31,656 nt of DNA, from contig CAZKCI010000024.1 in the NCBI GenBank assembly GCA_964551475.1, positions 1 to 31,656 of the forward strand, given 5' to 3'. The translations under genes and the position numbers were made by a program. The notes beneath the pieces were generated by a model that was not told the origin of the DNA, did no database searches, and was given only the letters and a program-made list of their open reading frames with translations. The DNA comes from CAZKCI01 sp964551475 (GTDB lineage: Bacteria; Auribacterota; Erginobacteria; Erginobacterales; CAZKCI01). Positions within the stretch are counted from its first letter, which is position 1; the number at the start of each line of letters is the position of its first letter. Shown in pieces: positions 20,751-29,272 of the stretch.

Positions 20751-23513
20751 CTATTTGCCGTGCTTTTTGCGGCCTTTCCGGACCGCGGGCTTCTTGGCTT
20801 TCCCCTTCCCGCCCTTGATCGCGGCCTGGGCGGCGGCGAGGCGGGCGATGGGAACCCGGTAGGGGGAGCAGGAGACATAGGTGAGGCCGGTCTCAAAGCA
20901 GAACTCGACCGAAGCCGGGTCCCCGCCCTGTTCGCCGCAGATTCCGATCTTCAAATCCTTCCGCGTCGCCCTCCCCTTCCGAACCGCCATCTCGATCAGC
21001 TGGCCGATCCCCTCCCGGTCGATGGTCTGGAAGGGATCGGCCTTGAGGATCCCCTGCTCCAGATAGGCCGGGAGAAAACCGCCGATATCATCCCGGCTGA
21101 AGCCGAAGCCCATCTGGCTCAAGTCGTTGGTCCCGAAAGAGAAAAACTCGGCGGAACGGGCCATCTCGTCGGCGAGCAGGCAGGCCCGCGGGATCTCGAT
21201 CATCGTCCCGTAGGCGCACTTCACCGCGATCCCGGTCCGCGCCTTCACTTCGGCGTGAACCCGGTCGACGATCTCCTTCGTCCGGTCGAGCTCGGCCACG
21301 TCGCAGGTGACCGGGACCATGATCTCGGGCTTGACCGCCCTCTTCTCCCGGAGGAGCTCGGCGGCCGACTCGAGGATCGCCCGGACCTGCATCTCGGTGA
21401 CCTCGGGATAGGTGATACCCAGGCGCACGCCCCGGTGCCCCATCATCGGGTTCGACTCGTGGAGCTCCTCTCCGCGTTTGACCACCGCGGCCCGGTCGAT
21501 CCCGAGCGCTTGAGCCAACTCGGACTGCTTATCCACGTCCTGGGGAACGAACTCATGCAGGGGGGGATCGAGGAGACGGATGGTCACCGGGAGGCCTTCC
21601 ATCGCCTCCAGAGTCGCCTTGATGTCCTTTTTGACGAAGGGATAGAGCTCGCGGAGGGCGGTTTTGCGCTCCTCCAGCGTCGTCGAGAGGATCATCTTGC
21701 GAAGGAGGAAGAGGGGGCGTTCGGAGCCGACGCCGTAGAACATATGCTCGGTCCGGAAGAGGCCGATCCCCTCCGCCCCGAACTCCCGGGCTTTGCGGGC
21801 ATCCTCCGGCGTGTCGGCGTTGGTCCGCACACCCATGGTCCGGTGTCCGTCCACCATCTTCATGAAGGCCTGGAAACGCGGGTTCTCGGTGGCGTTGACC
21901 ATGGAGAGCTCGCCCGCGTAGACGAGCCCCCGGGTGCCGTTCAGCGTGATCGTGTCTCCTTCCTTGAAGACCTTCCCGTCCGCGGTCATCGTCCGGGCGG
22001 CGAGATCGACCTTGAGCGATCCCGCCCCCACGATGCAGCACTTTCCCCAGCCCCGGGCGACCAGGGCGGCGTGGCTGGTCATCCCGCCCCGGGCGGTGAG
22101 GATGGCGGACGAAGCCCGCATCCCCTCCACGTCCTCCGGGTTGGTCTCCTCCCGCACCAGGATGGTCTTCTCCCCGCGCTTGGCCCAGTCCACGGCGGCG
22201 GCGGAAGTGAAGACGATCCTCCCCCAGGCGCCGCCGGGGCCGGCGGGCAGGCCGCGGGCGATGGGCTTGACCTTGGCCTCGGCCGCGGGATCGACGATCT
22301 GGTGGAGAAGCTCGTCGAGCTGGGCGGGCTTCAGGCGCATCACGGCCGTCTCGGCGGAGATCAGCTTCTCCTTGAGCATGTCCATGGCGATGTTGAGGGC
22401 CGCCGTTCCGGTGCGCTTGCCCACCCGGCACTGGAGCATGAAGAGGGTGCCCTGCTGGATGGTGAACTCGATGTCCTGCATGTCGCGGTAGTGGCGTTCC
22501 AGCGTGTCCCGGATCCGGTGCAGCTCCCGGTAGACGACGGGCATCTCTCGTTCCAGGGAAGGCAGGGAGCGGTTTTGCTCGCTCTTGATCGCCTCGTTCA
22601 GGGGGTTGGGTGTGCGGATTCCCGCCACCACGTCCTCTCCCTGGGCGTTGGTCAGCCATTCCCCGTAGAACTTGTTCTCGCCGGTGGCCGGGTTGCGGGT
22701 GAAGGCAACGCCGGTGGCGCAGTCGTTCCCCATGTTTCCGAAGACCATGCACTGGACGTTGCAGGCCGTCCCCCATTCGTCCGGGATCCCCTCGATCCGC
22801 CGGTAGGAGACCGCACGCTTCCCGTTCCAGGATTTGAAGACCGCTCCGATCGCCCCCCAGAGCTGTTCGACGGGGTCGTCGGGGAACTCCCGGCCCAGGA
22901 CCTCACGGACCCTTCTCTTGAACTCGACGGCCAGGCGCTTCAAGTCCTCCGCGGAGAGGTCGGTGTCGGACTTCACCCCTTGGGACCGCTTGAGCTCGCC
23001 CAGCATGTCGTCGAGCTGCTTGCGGATTCCCTTCCCCTCCTCCGGCTCGACCCCCTCGGCCTTTTCCATCACCACGTCGCTGTACATCATGATCAGGCGG
23101 CGGTAGGCGTCGTAGACGAAGCGCTCGTTCCCGGTCTTGGCGATCAGGCCGGGGATGGTGGCGGAGACCAGACCCACGTTGAGGACGGTCTCCATCATCC
23201 CGGGCATCGAGGAGCGGGCGCCGGAGCGGCAGGAGACGAGGAGGGGGTTCTCGGGATCGCCGAAACCCATCCCCATGATCTTCTCGCAACGGCCCAGCGC
23301 CCGGCCGACCTCATCCTGGAGAGAACGGGGGAAACGGCCCTGCGCGCGCAGGAACTCGGCGCAGAACTCGGTGGTGATGGTGAAACCGGGAGGGACGGGG
23401 AGCTTGAGCCGGGCCATCTCCGCGAGATTGGCCCCCTTGCCTCCTAAAAGCTCCTTCTGAGCGGCGTTGCCTTCGGCCTTACCTCCCCCAAATAAATAGA
23501 CGAACTTGGGCAT
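20751..23513 (-). CDS. ppdK: pyruvate, phosphate dikinase
   Basis: 920 residues. The ATP-grasp N-terminal part is residues ~1-400 (FGGGKAEGNAAQKELLGGKG, then FTITTEFC and SMPGMMETVLNVG). The swivelling phosphohistidine domain has GGMTSHAALVARGWGKCCIV with catalytic His at residue 481. The PEP/pyruvate TIM barrel follows (GIGLFRTEHMF, NPMMGHRGVRLG, FFSFGTNDLSQMGFGFSRDD, GICGEQGGDP). It interconverts pyruvate, ATP and phosphate with PEP, AMP and PPi, serving glycolysis or gluconeogenesis in anaerobes. It is slightly longer than usual because of a Lys-rich tail of ~25 residues. AGGAG lies 6 nt before the start. A candidate promoter (TCGCAA, 17 nt, TACACT with -10 at 23543-23548) precedes it. Confidence 0.97.
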   Translation of the reverse strand: MPKFVYLFGGGKAEGNAAQKELLGGKGANLAEMARLKLPVPPGFTITTEFCAEFLRAQGRFPRSLQDEVGRALGRCEKIMGMGFGDPENPLLVSCRSGARSSMPGMMETVLNVGLVSATIPGLIAKTGNERFVYDAYRRLIMMYSDVVMEKAEGVEPEEGKGIRKQLDDMLGELKRSQGVKSDTDLSAEDLKRLAVEFKRRVREVLGREFPDDPVEQLWGAIGAVFKSWNGKRAVSYRRIEGIPDEWGTACNVQCMVFGNMGNDCATGVAFTRNPATGENKFYGEWLTNAQGEDVVAGIRTPNPLNEAIKSEQNRSLPSLEREMPVVYRELHRIRDTLERHYRDMQDIEFTIQQGTLFMLQCRVGKRTGTAALNIAMDMLKEKLISAETAVMRLKPAQLDELLHQIVDPAAEAKVKPIARGLPAGPGGAWGRIVFTSAAAVDWAKRGEKTILVREETNPEDVEGMRASSAILTARGGMTSHAALVARGWGKCCIVGAGSLKVDLAARTMTADGKVFKEGDTITLNGTRGLVYAGELSMVNATENPRFQAFMKMVDGHRTMGVRTNADTPEDARKAREFGAEGIGLFRTEHMFYGVGSERPLFLLRKMILSTTLEERKTALRELYPFVKKDIKATLEAMEGLPVTIRLLDPPLHEFVPQDVDKQSELAQALGIDRAAVVKRGEELHESNPMMGHRGVRLGITYPEVTEMQVRAILESAAELLREKRAVKPEIMVPVTCDVAELDRTKEIVDRVHAEVKARTGIAVKCAYGTMIEIPRACLLADEMARSAEFFSFGTNDLSQMGFGFSRDDIGGFLPAYLEQGILKADPFQTIDREGIGQLIEMAVRKGRATRKDLKIGICGEQGGDPASVEFCFETGLTYVSCSPYRVPIARLAAAQAAIKGGKGKAKKPAVRKGRKKHGK

Positions 23514-23616
23514 CGGAGACTCCTGGTGCGAGTTGCGGGGATAGTGTAGCGCTACAATCTACTCCTTGCGACGACACATGTCAAAACGAATGCCGTTCGC
23601 CCCTCGGTTTGCGCTT

Positions 23617-23681
23617 CGTAGGCGCGGACCTTCATAGTCCGCGCGTCCGGTCCCGCGGACCGGTAAGGTCCGCGGCTACGA
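23617..23681. repeat. palindromic intergenic repeat TCGTAG...CTACGA
   Basis: An element bracketed by TCGTAGGCGCGGAC and GTCCGCGGCTACGA has internal GCGGACC/GGTCCGC hairpins. It lies in the 285-nt gap between glyS and ppdK. The GTAG...CTAC brackets resemble those at 28573-28627 and 30010-30064. The rest of the gap shows nothing else. Confidence 0.6.
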
Positions 23682-23798
23682 GCGACGCTTACCTCCAACC
23701 AGACATCGGTGAAACACGTGGAGGCATGGAGCCGGGCGGGCGCCCGTTTGGATTCCGCAGAGGACTATCGCGCTCGGAGGGTAATCGCGGCGGGCGAT

Positions 23799-25943
23799 TT
23801 ATTTTCCGTCCCGATCGCCGGAGGCGTTCGGGGCGGAAAATAAGTGCTCCCCCCGCTCGAACTGGAGAAGGGAGAGGTCGGCGGCCTGGTCGGCGTAGAG
23901 GCGGTTGACGGCGTCCAGGAGGCGGAGACGGTTCAGGCGCAGCCCCTCGTCCTCGACGTTGACCATCACCTTGTCGAAGAAATCGTGCAGGGGGCGGGAG
24001 AAGGCGCGGGCGTAGGCTTCGGTCGCGCCGCGGTAATCCCCCCGCCCGATCGCCTCCCGGACGGACGCAGCATGGGCCAGATAGGCGTCGTGCAGTCCCT
24101 TCTCCTCCTTTTCCCGGAAAAGATCGGCGCGGACCTCTCCGGCGGGAAGCGGACGGGATGAGCGGACGATGTTGCAGGTCCGCTCCGCCACCGTGGTAGC
24201 GGCCAGCAGAGTCGGCGTCCCCTGCATCCCGCGCACGGCCTGGATCCGCCGCTTCACGTCCCGCAGGTCGTCCCAGCCGGAGGCGAGGACGGCGGCGCTG
24301 ATATCGGCGGGGACGCCGGTCCCCTCGAGGTACCCCTGGAGGCGGGATTGGAAAAAGGCGAGTGTCTCCCGGAGCATCGACTCGGACCGATCGGAAGGCG
24401 CGTTCAATCCGGCGATCGCCTCCCGGGCCAGGGCGGAGAGGGAAAGGGGAAGGTCCTTCTCCATCAGGATCCGGATCGCGCCCAGAGCGGAGCGGCGCAG
24501 GGCGAAGGGATCCTGGGAGCCGCTGGGGAGGATGCCCGCGGAGACGAAAGCGGCGACGGTGTCGAGACGGTCGGCCAGCGCCAGCGCGATCCCCGGCCGG
24601 CTCTCCGGCAGCTCTCCGGCGGCGAGACGAGGGGAGTAGTGCTCGCCGATCGCCCGGGCGACTTCGTCCTTCTCGCCGGAGGCGAGCGCGTAGCGCCTTC
24701 CCATCGTCCCCTGGAGCTCGGTGAACTCCGTGACCATGGCGGTGGCGAGGTCGGCCTTGGCCAGGAGGGCCGCCCGGGAGACGTCGGCGATCGCCTCCTC
24801 TTCCATCCCCATTTCCCCCGCCACCAGCGGGGCGAGACGGCTCAGCCGCCGCGCCTTCTCAAAATAGCTGCCCAGCTTCTGGTGAAAGACCACGCCCTTG
24901 AGCTTCTCCACCCGGTCGGCCAGGGGACGGGCGCAGTCCTCCTTCCAGAAAAACTCGGCGTCGGCCAGCCGGGCCCTGAGGACGCGGGCGTTGTTCCGGG
25001 CGATCTCCTCCCCGTCCGGGAAGGGGCCGTTGGCGACGAAAAGGAAACAGGGAAGAAGGTTCCCGCCTTTCCCCCGGATGGGGAAGTAGCGCTGGTGGGA
25101 CTGCATCGGTGTGACCAGGACCTCGGGGGGGAGAGTGAGAAAACGTTCCTCGAAACTCCCGACCAGGACTTTGGGATATTCGACCAGAAAACAGACCTCG
25201 TCGATCAGGCGGGAGTCGAAATCGGCAACGGCGAGCTCGGGATAGTGTTTCCTCCCCTCGGCCAGGAGACCCTCGACGATCGTTTCCCGCCTCTTCTCCG
25301 GATCGACCAGGACATACTTGGCCTGGAGAAGACGTTCATATGCCCCCAGGTCGGCTTCCTTGAGCGTCCAGGGTCCGCGGCCGAAGAAACGGTGGCCGAG
25401 CGTCTGGCGCCCCGCCTTGAGCCCGGCGGCCTCGACTCTCAGGACTTTCCTCCCCCAGAGACAGACCAGCCAGCGGACGGGACGGGCGAAGCGGGCCTTC
25501 GAGCCCTCGACCCAGCGCATCGATTTGGGGAAGGCGAGAGACTGGATGAGACCGGGTATCTCCCCCGCGATCTCTTCCCCCGTCTCCCGGCGGACCAGGA
25601 GCTTCACGTATTTCTTCCCGTTCTTGTCGCCCACCGTGAGGTCTTCGGCCTTCTTCCCCCGGCTTTGGGCGAAACCGGACGCGGCCTGGTTCCAGCGACC
25701 TTCCGCGTCGCGGGCGCGGTCCAGGGGGGGTCCCCAGACCTCGTTTTCCCGATAGCGGGGAAGGCCGGGGAGGAAAAGGAGAAGCCGGCGGGGAGTCCCC
25801 CAGGCCACGGGGGCCGACCCCGGCGCCCAGGACTTCCCCGCCGCCTTGAGCTGTTCGAGGACGGGGGGAATGTAGAAGGCGGGAATCTCCTCAGTCCCGA
25901 TCTCGAGTAGAAAATTCAAAGTTTGCTGGCTGCGCTCTTTCAT
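23799..25943 (-). CDS. glyS: glycyl-tRNA synthetase beta subunit
   Basis: 714 residues from ATG 25943, where the conserved NFLLEIGTEEIPAFYIPPVL begins. The frame is open much further upstream, but that is shadow of glyQ. Further family landmarks are GTPRRLLLF, FPKSMRW, GHRFFGRG, TPMQSHQRYFP, NARVLRARLADAEFFWKED and the C-terminal DALV-like anticodon-binding region (FDKVMVNVEDEGLRLNRLRL). With GlyQ it forms the alpha2beta2 enzyme that charges tRNA-Gly. The start overlaps the glyQ stop by 4 nt (ATGA), ensuring coupled translation. Confidence 0.96.
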   Translation of the reverse strand: MKERSQQTLNFLLEIGTEEIPAFYIPPVLEQLKAAGKSWAPGSAPVAWGTPRRLLLFLPGLPRYRENEVWGPPLDRARDAEGRWNQAASGFAQSRGKKAEDLTVGDKNGKKYVKLLVRRETGEEIAGEIPGLIQSLAFPKSMRWVEGSKARFARPVRWLVCLWGRKVLRVEAAGLKAGRQTLGHRFFGRGPWTLKEADLGAYERLLQAKYVLVDPEKRRETIVEGLLAEGRKHYPELAVADFDSRLIDEVCFLVEYPKVLVGSFEERFLTLPPEVLVTPMQSHQRYFPIRGKGGNLLPCFLFVANGPFPDGEEIARNNARVLRARLADAEFFWKEDCARPLADRVEKLKGVVFHQKLGSYFEKARRLSRLAPLVAGEMGMEEEAIADVSRAALLAKADLATAMVTEFTELQGTMGRRYALASGEKDEVARAIGEHYSPRLAAGELPESRPGIALALADRLDTVAAFVSAGILPSGSQDPFALRRSALGAIRILMEKDLPLSLSALAREAIAGLNAPSDRSESMLRETLAFFQSRLQGYLEGTGVPADISAAVLASGWDDLRDVKRRIQAVRGMQGTPTLLAATTVAERTCNIVRSSRPLPAGEVRADLFREKEEKGLHDAYLAHAASVREAIGRGDYRGATEAYARAFSRPLHDFFDKVMVNVEDEGLRLNRLRLLDAVNRLYADQAADLSLLQFERGEHLFSAPNASGDRDGK

Positions 25944-26809
25944 AGCGAGGGCTGAATCCCACTCCCCGCTTCCTGCTTCTTGACATGCAGCCGGGCGCAG
26001 GCGGCGGCGAGCGACCTCACCCGCGAGATGTAGTTCGGCCGCTCGGAGACGCTGACCGCGCCCCGGGAGTCGAGGATGTTGAAGAGATGGGAGCACTTCA
26101 GCGTGAAGTCGTAGGCGGGGAGGGTGAGCTCCTTGCCGATCAGCTCGCGGGCCTCGGACTCGGCCCGGGAAAAGTCCTCCCGGACCTTCTCCACCGGGGC
26201 TTCCTCGAAGCTGTAGCGGGAGAACTCGTACTCGCTCGCCCGGCGGACCGCCCCGTAGGAGACCCCCTTCACCCAGGTGAGGTCGAAGACGTTCTCCACC
26301 CCCTGGAGAAACATGGCGATCCGTTCCAGGCCGTAGGTGAGCTCCACGGAGACCGGCTCCAGATCGAACCCCCCCATCTGCTGAAAGTAGGTGAACTGGG
26401 TGATCTCGAGACCGTCGCACCAGACCTCCCAGCCCAGACCCGACGCGCCCAGTGTGGGCGACTCCCAGTCGTCTTCGACGAAGCGGAGGTCATGGCGGCG
26501 GGGGCTGATCCCCAGGGAGAAGAGGCTTTTCAGGTAGAGATCCTGGATGGCGGCGGGGGCGGGCTTCAGTATCACCTGGAGCTGGTGGTGCTGGTAGAGG
26601 CGGTTGGGGTTCTCGCCGTAGCGCCCGTCGTCCGGGCGGCGGGAGGGCTGGACATAGGCCACCCTCCAGGGCGCGGGGCCGAGCACGCCGAAGAAGGTCG
26701 AGGGGGCGTTCGTTCCCGCCCCCACCTCGACGTCGTAGGGCTGAGCGATGACGCAGCCCTGCCTGGCCCAGAAGGCGGTGAGCTTCAGTATCAGTGTCTG
26801 AAAATCCAT
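25940..26809 (-). CDS. glyQ: glycyl-tRNA synthetase alpha subunit
   Basis: 289 residues, standard length. The N-terminus, FQTLILKLTAFWARQGCVIA then QPYDVEVGAGTNAPSTFF, is diagnostic. Class II catalytic motifs follow: YVQPSRRPDDGRYGENPNRL, DDWESPTLGASGLGWEVWCD, ITQFTYFQQMGG and SVELTYGLERIAM. It holds the catalytic core for Gly-AMP formation and works only with GlyS, encoded immediately downstream. The alpha/beta split type (not the single-chain GlyRS) is typical of bacteria. Confidence 0.97.
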   Translation of the reverse strand: MDFQTLILKLTAFWARQGCVIAQPYDVEVGAGTNAPSTFFGVLGPAPWRVAYVQPSRRPDDGRYGENPNRLYQHHQLQVILKPAPAAIQDLYLKSLFSLGISPRRHDLRFVEDDWESPTLGASGLGWEVWCDGLEITQFTYFQQMGGFDLEPVSVELTYGLERIAMFLQGVENVFDLTWVKGVSYGAVRRASEYEFSRYSFEEAPVEKVREDFSRAESEARELIGKELTLPAYDFTLKCSHLFNILDSRGAVSVSERPNYISRVRSLAAACARLHVKKQEAGSGIQPSL

Positions 26810-26821
26810 GTCAGCTAAGCA

Positions 26822-26903
26822 GTCAAACCACTGAGAACACCGAAGACACTGAAATCGATCCTAATCGTCATTTCTGCTTATCAGTCTTCAGTGCTTTCAG
26901 TGG
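26822..26903. repeat. imperfect inverted repeat of TTCAGTG units
   Basis: The gap holds CCACTGAGAACACCGAAGAC and, 30 nt later, its approximate complement (TCAGTCTTCAGTG...TTTCAGTGG). These form an imperfect long hairpin, a dispersed-repeat type, between recO and glyQ. Confidence 0.5.
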
Positions 26904-26907
26904 CTGA

Positions 26908-27669
26908 TTAAATTCTGGGCGACGCGCCCGTCACATGGTCCAGGAAGACCCGCGACTTTATCTTCTTCCCGACCAGATTGTCAATCAGATAGCCGGCGAG
27001 ACCCTGGAGCGATCTCTCCTGGCGATCCGAGAGCTTGAGCGTTCCCTCCCGCTCCGGGCCGCCCCGGAGGATGAAGGCGACCACCGAGGCGATCCCGGGA
27101 GGCAGCGAGCAGGACTGCCGGTCGGACGGGCGGCAGCGCGGACAGACCCACCCCCCTTCCCGGGGGGAGAAGAAGCGGGTGGGGCCGATCCGCTCGCCGC
27201 AGCGGGTGCAGGACTCGACCGGGGGGAGCACGCCCAGCGCTTTCAGGTACTGGAGCTCGAACCAGGAACGAGCGTAGGGGACGGAGGAGAGTTTCTTCGC
27301 GCTCTCGAGAGCGAGGAGAAACAGGGCAAAGAGCTCGCCCGAGCCCTCGGCGCCGAAGCTGGCGGCGGCCGTGATCTCGGCGAGGTAATAGAAGAGGGCG
27401 GATTTCTCGAGAGTCCCCAGGGAGGAAGAAAAAGAGCGGAGGAGATCGAAACGCCCCAGGACATGGAGATCGCTGGAACGGCTCGGGTAGTACTGGAGGA
27501 GTCCGTAGCTCCAAAGCTCGAGCGCGCCGCGCAGCGGCGAGGCCGGTCGGCGGGCGCCCTTGGCCAGCGCCCGCACCATCCCGCCGGGTGTGGCGAAGGA
27601 CACGATCCGGCTGGTCTCGGTGAAGTCGCGGGTGTGGAGGATGATCGCCTCGATCTTCTGGATGGCCAT
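26908..27669 (-). CDS. recO: DNA repair protein RecO
   Basis: 253 residues. The N-terminal OB-fold is KIEAIILHTRDFTETSRIVS followed by GMVRALAKGARRP and LELWSYGLLQY. A helical part (FYYLAEITAA, FALFLLALE) leads to the zinc-binding motif CTRCGERI...CPRC with four Cys. RecO loads RecA with RecR on SSB-coated single-stranded DNA in gap repair. The length and zinc motif are normal. No partner gene is adjacent. Confidence 0.94.
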   Translation of the reverse strand: MAIQKIEAIILHTRDFTETSRIVSFATPGGMVRALAKGARRPASPLRGALELWSYGLLQYYPSRSSDLHVLGRFDLLRSFSSSLGTLEKSALFYYLAEITAAASFGAEGSGELFALFLLALESAKKLSSVPYARSWFELQYLKALGVLPPVESCTRCGERIGPTRFFSPREGGWVCPRCRPSDRQSCSLPPGIASVVAFILRGGPEREGTLKLSDRQERSLQGLAGYLIDNLVGKKIKSRVFLDHVTGASPRI

Positions 27670-27689
27670 GGCAGTATCCCGGCAAGCGA

Positions 27690-27776
27690 AAGAAGCCGCG
27701 GATTACGCGGATTTCACGGATTATTGATCGCCACCCGATTTTAATTCGTGCCAATTCGTGCTAATTCGTGGACTTC
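27690..27776. repeat. dispersed repeats (GCGGATTACGCGGATT and AATTCGTG units)
   Basis: GCGGATTACGCGGATTTCAC is followed by three ATTCGTG units (AATTCGTGCCAATTCGTGCT and one more). These fill the gap between the DgkA-PAP2 gene and recO. No gene or promoter is clear. Confidence 0.55.
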
Positions 27777-27807
27777 TTTGCCGGGCCAAAGCCGAGACAG
27801 CCGCGGA

Positions 27808-28560
27808 TCATCGAGAGAGAAGCTTGAACAAGAAATAGGTCAGGGCGATCCCCCAGAGCGATCCGGAGATGACCTCGTAGAAGGTGTGGATGCGGCTGGC
27901 GATCCGGGACTGGGCCACCACCAGGGCGAGGAAGAAGACCAGCACCACCACCAGCGAAGGCGTCCCGGGGAGAAGGGCGACCAGAGCGAAGATCGCAAAG
28001 GCGAGCGCGGCGTGTACGGAAGGCATCCCTCCGCGCAGGGGGGACCCCCGATGCAACAGGATCTTAACGATCACGGTGAGGATGACCACCACCGCCAGGC
28101 AGACGAAAGCGACGTGCCACTCGGAGGAGCGGATGGAGGAGAGGCCGATCTCGAGGGGGCGAAGAAGATATTTCCGGCGGAAAAAGACCAGGTAGCCGAC
28201 GCCGAGGGCGTAGAGGGCGGAGAGGAGAACCGCGCCCGCCGCCACGTCCTTCACGATCCGGGCCAGGGGGTGATAGGACCCCTTGACCAGGTCGGTGATG
28301 TGCTCGATCGAGGTGTTGAGCATCTCGGTCAGAAGCACGATGACGATCGCGGTCATCAAAAGGACCGTGTCCTCCCAGTTCATCCGGAGGATGACGCTCA
28401 GGACCAGGATCAAGGCGGCGGCGATGAAGTGGAACCGCATGTTCCGCTGGGTCTTGAGGACGTAGATGATCCCCTCGATCGCGGCGTTGAAGGAGTCGAT
28501 TATTTTATGAGGGACCATGCGCTTGCCCTTCTTCCGGCGATAGCCCTCCGCGCGATGCAT
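27808..28560 (-). CDS. diacylglycerol/undecaprenol kinase fused to PAP2-like phosphatase
   Basis: 250 residues; ATG 28518 is a likely alternative start and removes 14 basic residues. The first half is a DgkA-type membrane kinase: SFNAAIEGIIYVLKTQRNMR, then LTEMLNTSIEHITDLV and KDVAAGAVLLSALY, with three membrane helices. The second half is a PAP2-type phosphatase: GGMPSVHAALAFAIF (PSxH) and SRIASRIHTFYEVISG (SR-x5-H, with Glu where Asp is usual). Each half has its catalytic signature. The fusion puts a kinase and a phosphatase for lipid alcohols such as undecaprenol on one polypeptide, a plausible lipid-carrier homeostasis enzyme. Its start overlaps the end of ybeY. Confidence 0.9.
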   Translation of the reverse strand: MHRAEGYRRKKGKRMVPHKIIDSFNAAIEGIIYVLKTQRNMRFHFIAAALILVLSVILRMNWEDTVLLMTAIVIVLLTEMLNTSIEHITDLVKGSYHPLARIVKDVAAGAVLLSALYALGVGYLVFFRRKYLLRPLEIGLSSIRSSEWHVAFVCLAVVVILTVIVKILLHRGSPLRGGMPSVHAALAFAIFALVALLPGTPSLVVVLVFFLALVVAQSRIASRIHTFYEVISGSLWGIALTYFLFKLLSR

Positions 28561-29084
28561 GTCCCGCGCGATGTAGGCCGCTTCTGGGAAGCGGCGGCCT
28601 GTCCGCCCGCTCGCAGAGCGGGCCTACAGCGCGCATGAACGAGATCTCGCGTCGCCTTCCATCGGCGGAGGAGTTCCCGCTCCCGCCGCGCCATCGCCCG
28701 GCGGCGAAGCGGCGGATGATCGGCATGGCCGAAAAGATGAAGGATCCCGTGGACCAGGCAGAGGGCGAGTTCCTCCGCCGGACTCTGGCGGAATCGCCCG
28801 GCCTGCTCGACGGCCCTCTCCACGGAAACGGCCACGTCTCCCAGAAAACGGGCCGGCTCTTTCCTCCCCTCCCGTTGGGGAGGAAACGCCATCACATCGG
28901 TGGGCCGATCCCGTTTCAGCCAGCAATAGTTCAAAGCCCGGATCCCGGCGTTGTCCGTGAAAAGCAGGCTCAGCTCCCCCGCGGGAGCGCCCTCCTCGCC
29001 GAGAACGAATCCGGCCAGGTCACGGATCGCCCGACGGTGGAGGGCGCGCTGCCTTTGCTCGTTCCTGATCTCGATCCGGGGCAT
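28500..29084 (-). CDS. ybeY: endoribonuclease YbeY (rRNA maturation factor), extended C-terminus
   Basis: 194 residues from ATG 29084 (MPRIEIRNEQRQRALHRRAI). Core motifs are SLLFTDNAGIRALNYCWLKR, PTDVMAFP and FLGDVAVSVERA. The zinc-binding site is HGILHLFGHADH. YbeY helps 16S rRNA 3'-end processing and ribosome quality control. The usual motif is H-x3-H-x5-H; here one extra residue gives GHADH instead of GYDH. Typical proteins are ~150 residues. The last ~43 residues (from about RCRPALRAGGQAAASQ) are encoded by the palindromic repeat at 28573-28627 and the start of the DgkA-PAP2 gene, so this tail looks acquired rather than functional. Transcription probably begins at 29263. Confidence 0.88.
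   Translation of the reverse strand: MPRIEIRNEQRQRALHRRAIRDLAGFVLGEEGAPAGELSLLFTDNAGIRALNYCWLKRDRPTDVMAFPPQREGRKEPARFLGDVAVSVERAVEQAGRFRQSPAEELALCLVHGILHLFGHADHPPLRRRAMARRERELLRRWKATRDLVHARCRPALRAGGQAAASQKRPTSRGTCIARRAIAGRRASAWSLIK
28573..28627 (-). repeat. 55-bp palindromic repeat GTAGGCC...GGCCTAC (copy 1)
   Basis: Two hairpins (GCCGCTTC-tgg-GAAGCGGC and CCGCTC-gca-GAGCGG) lie between GTAGGCC and GGCCTAC ends. It is nearly the reverse complement of 30010-30064. It lies inside the 3' end of ybeY. Confidence 0.8.
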
Positions 29085-29262
29085 AGGGAACTGAAAGTGA
29101 TCAGTGACTGATAACTGATCACTTCTTTTTCTTTTACTGTCTTCTCCGCCGCTTCGTAGGCCCGGATGATTCTCTGGACGATATTTTCCTTCGGAATTTT
29201 TGAACCGCGATCCTCGCAGCGCCTGCCCGATGCGCGCAGCCCGGGAAGACCGGCGGTTTCCC

Positions 29263-29271
29263 ATTGTACCA
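29263..29271 (-). promoter_or_regulatory. extended -10 promoter toward ybeY
   Basis: The minus strand reads TGGTACAAT, a TGn-extended -10 with 5 of 6 consensus bases. It lies right after the terminator of the LysM gene, so it would start the ybeY/DgkA-PAP2 transcript with a ~170-nt leader. That leader has no identified gene. Confidence 0.45.
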
Positions 29272-29272
29272 G

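Noticed and set aside
20760..23447. 895-codon plus-strand open frame opposite ppdK
   Set aside because: A shadow frame caused by high GC: the opposite strand encodes an unmistakable, complete PpdK. The shadow has Gly/Arg/His-rich composition and no family match.
24348..25910. 520-codon plus-strand frame opposite glyS
   Set aside because: Antisense of a well-conserved GlyS; the composition is that of a GC shadow and no ribosome site is seen.
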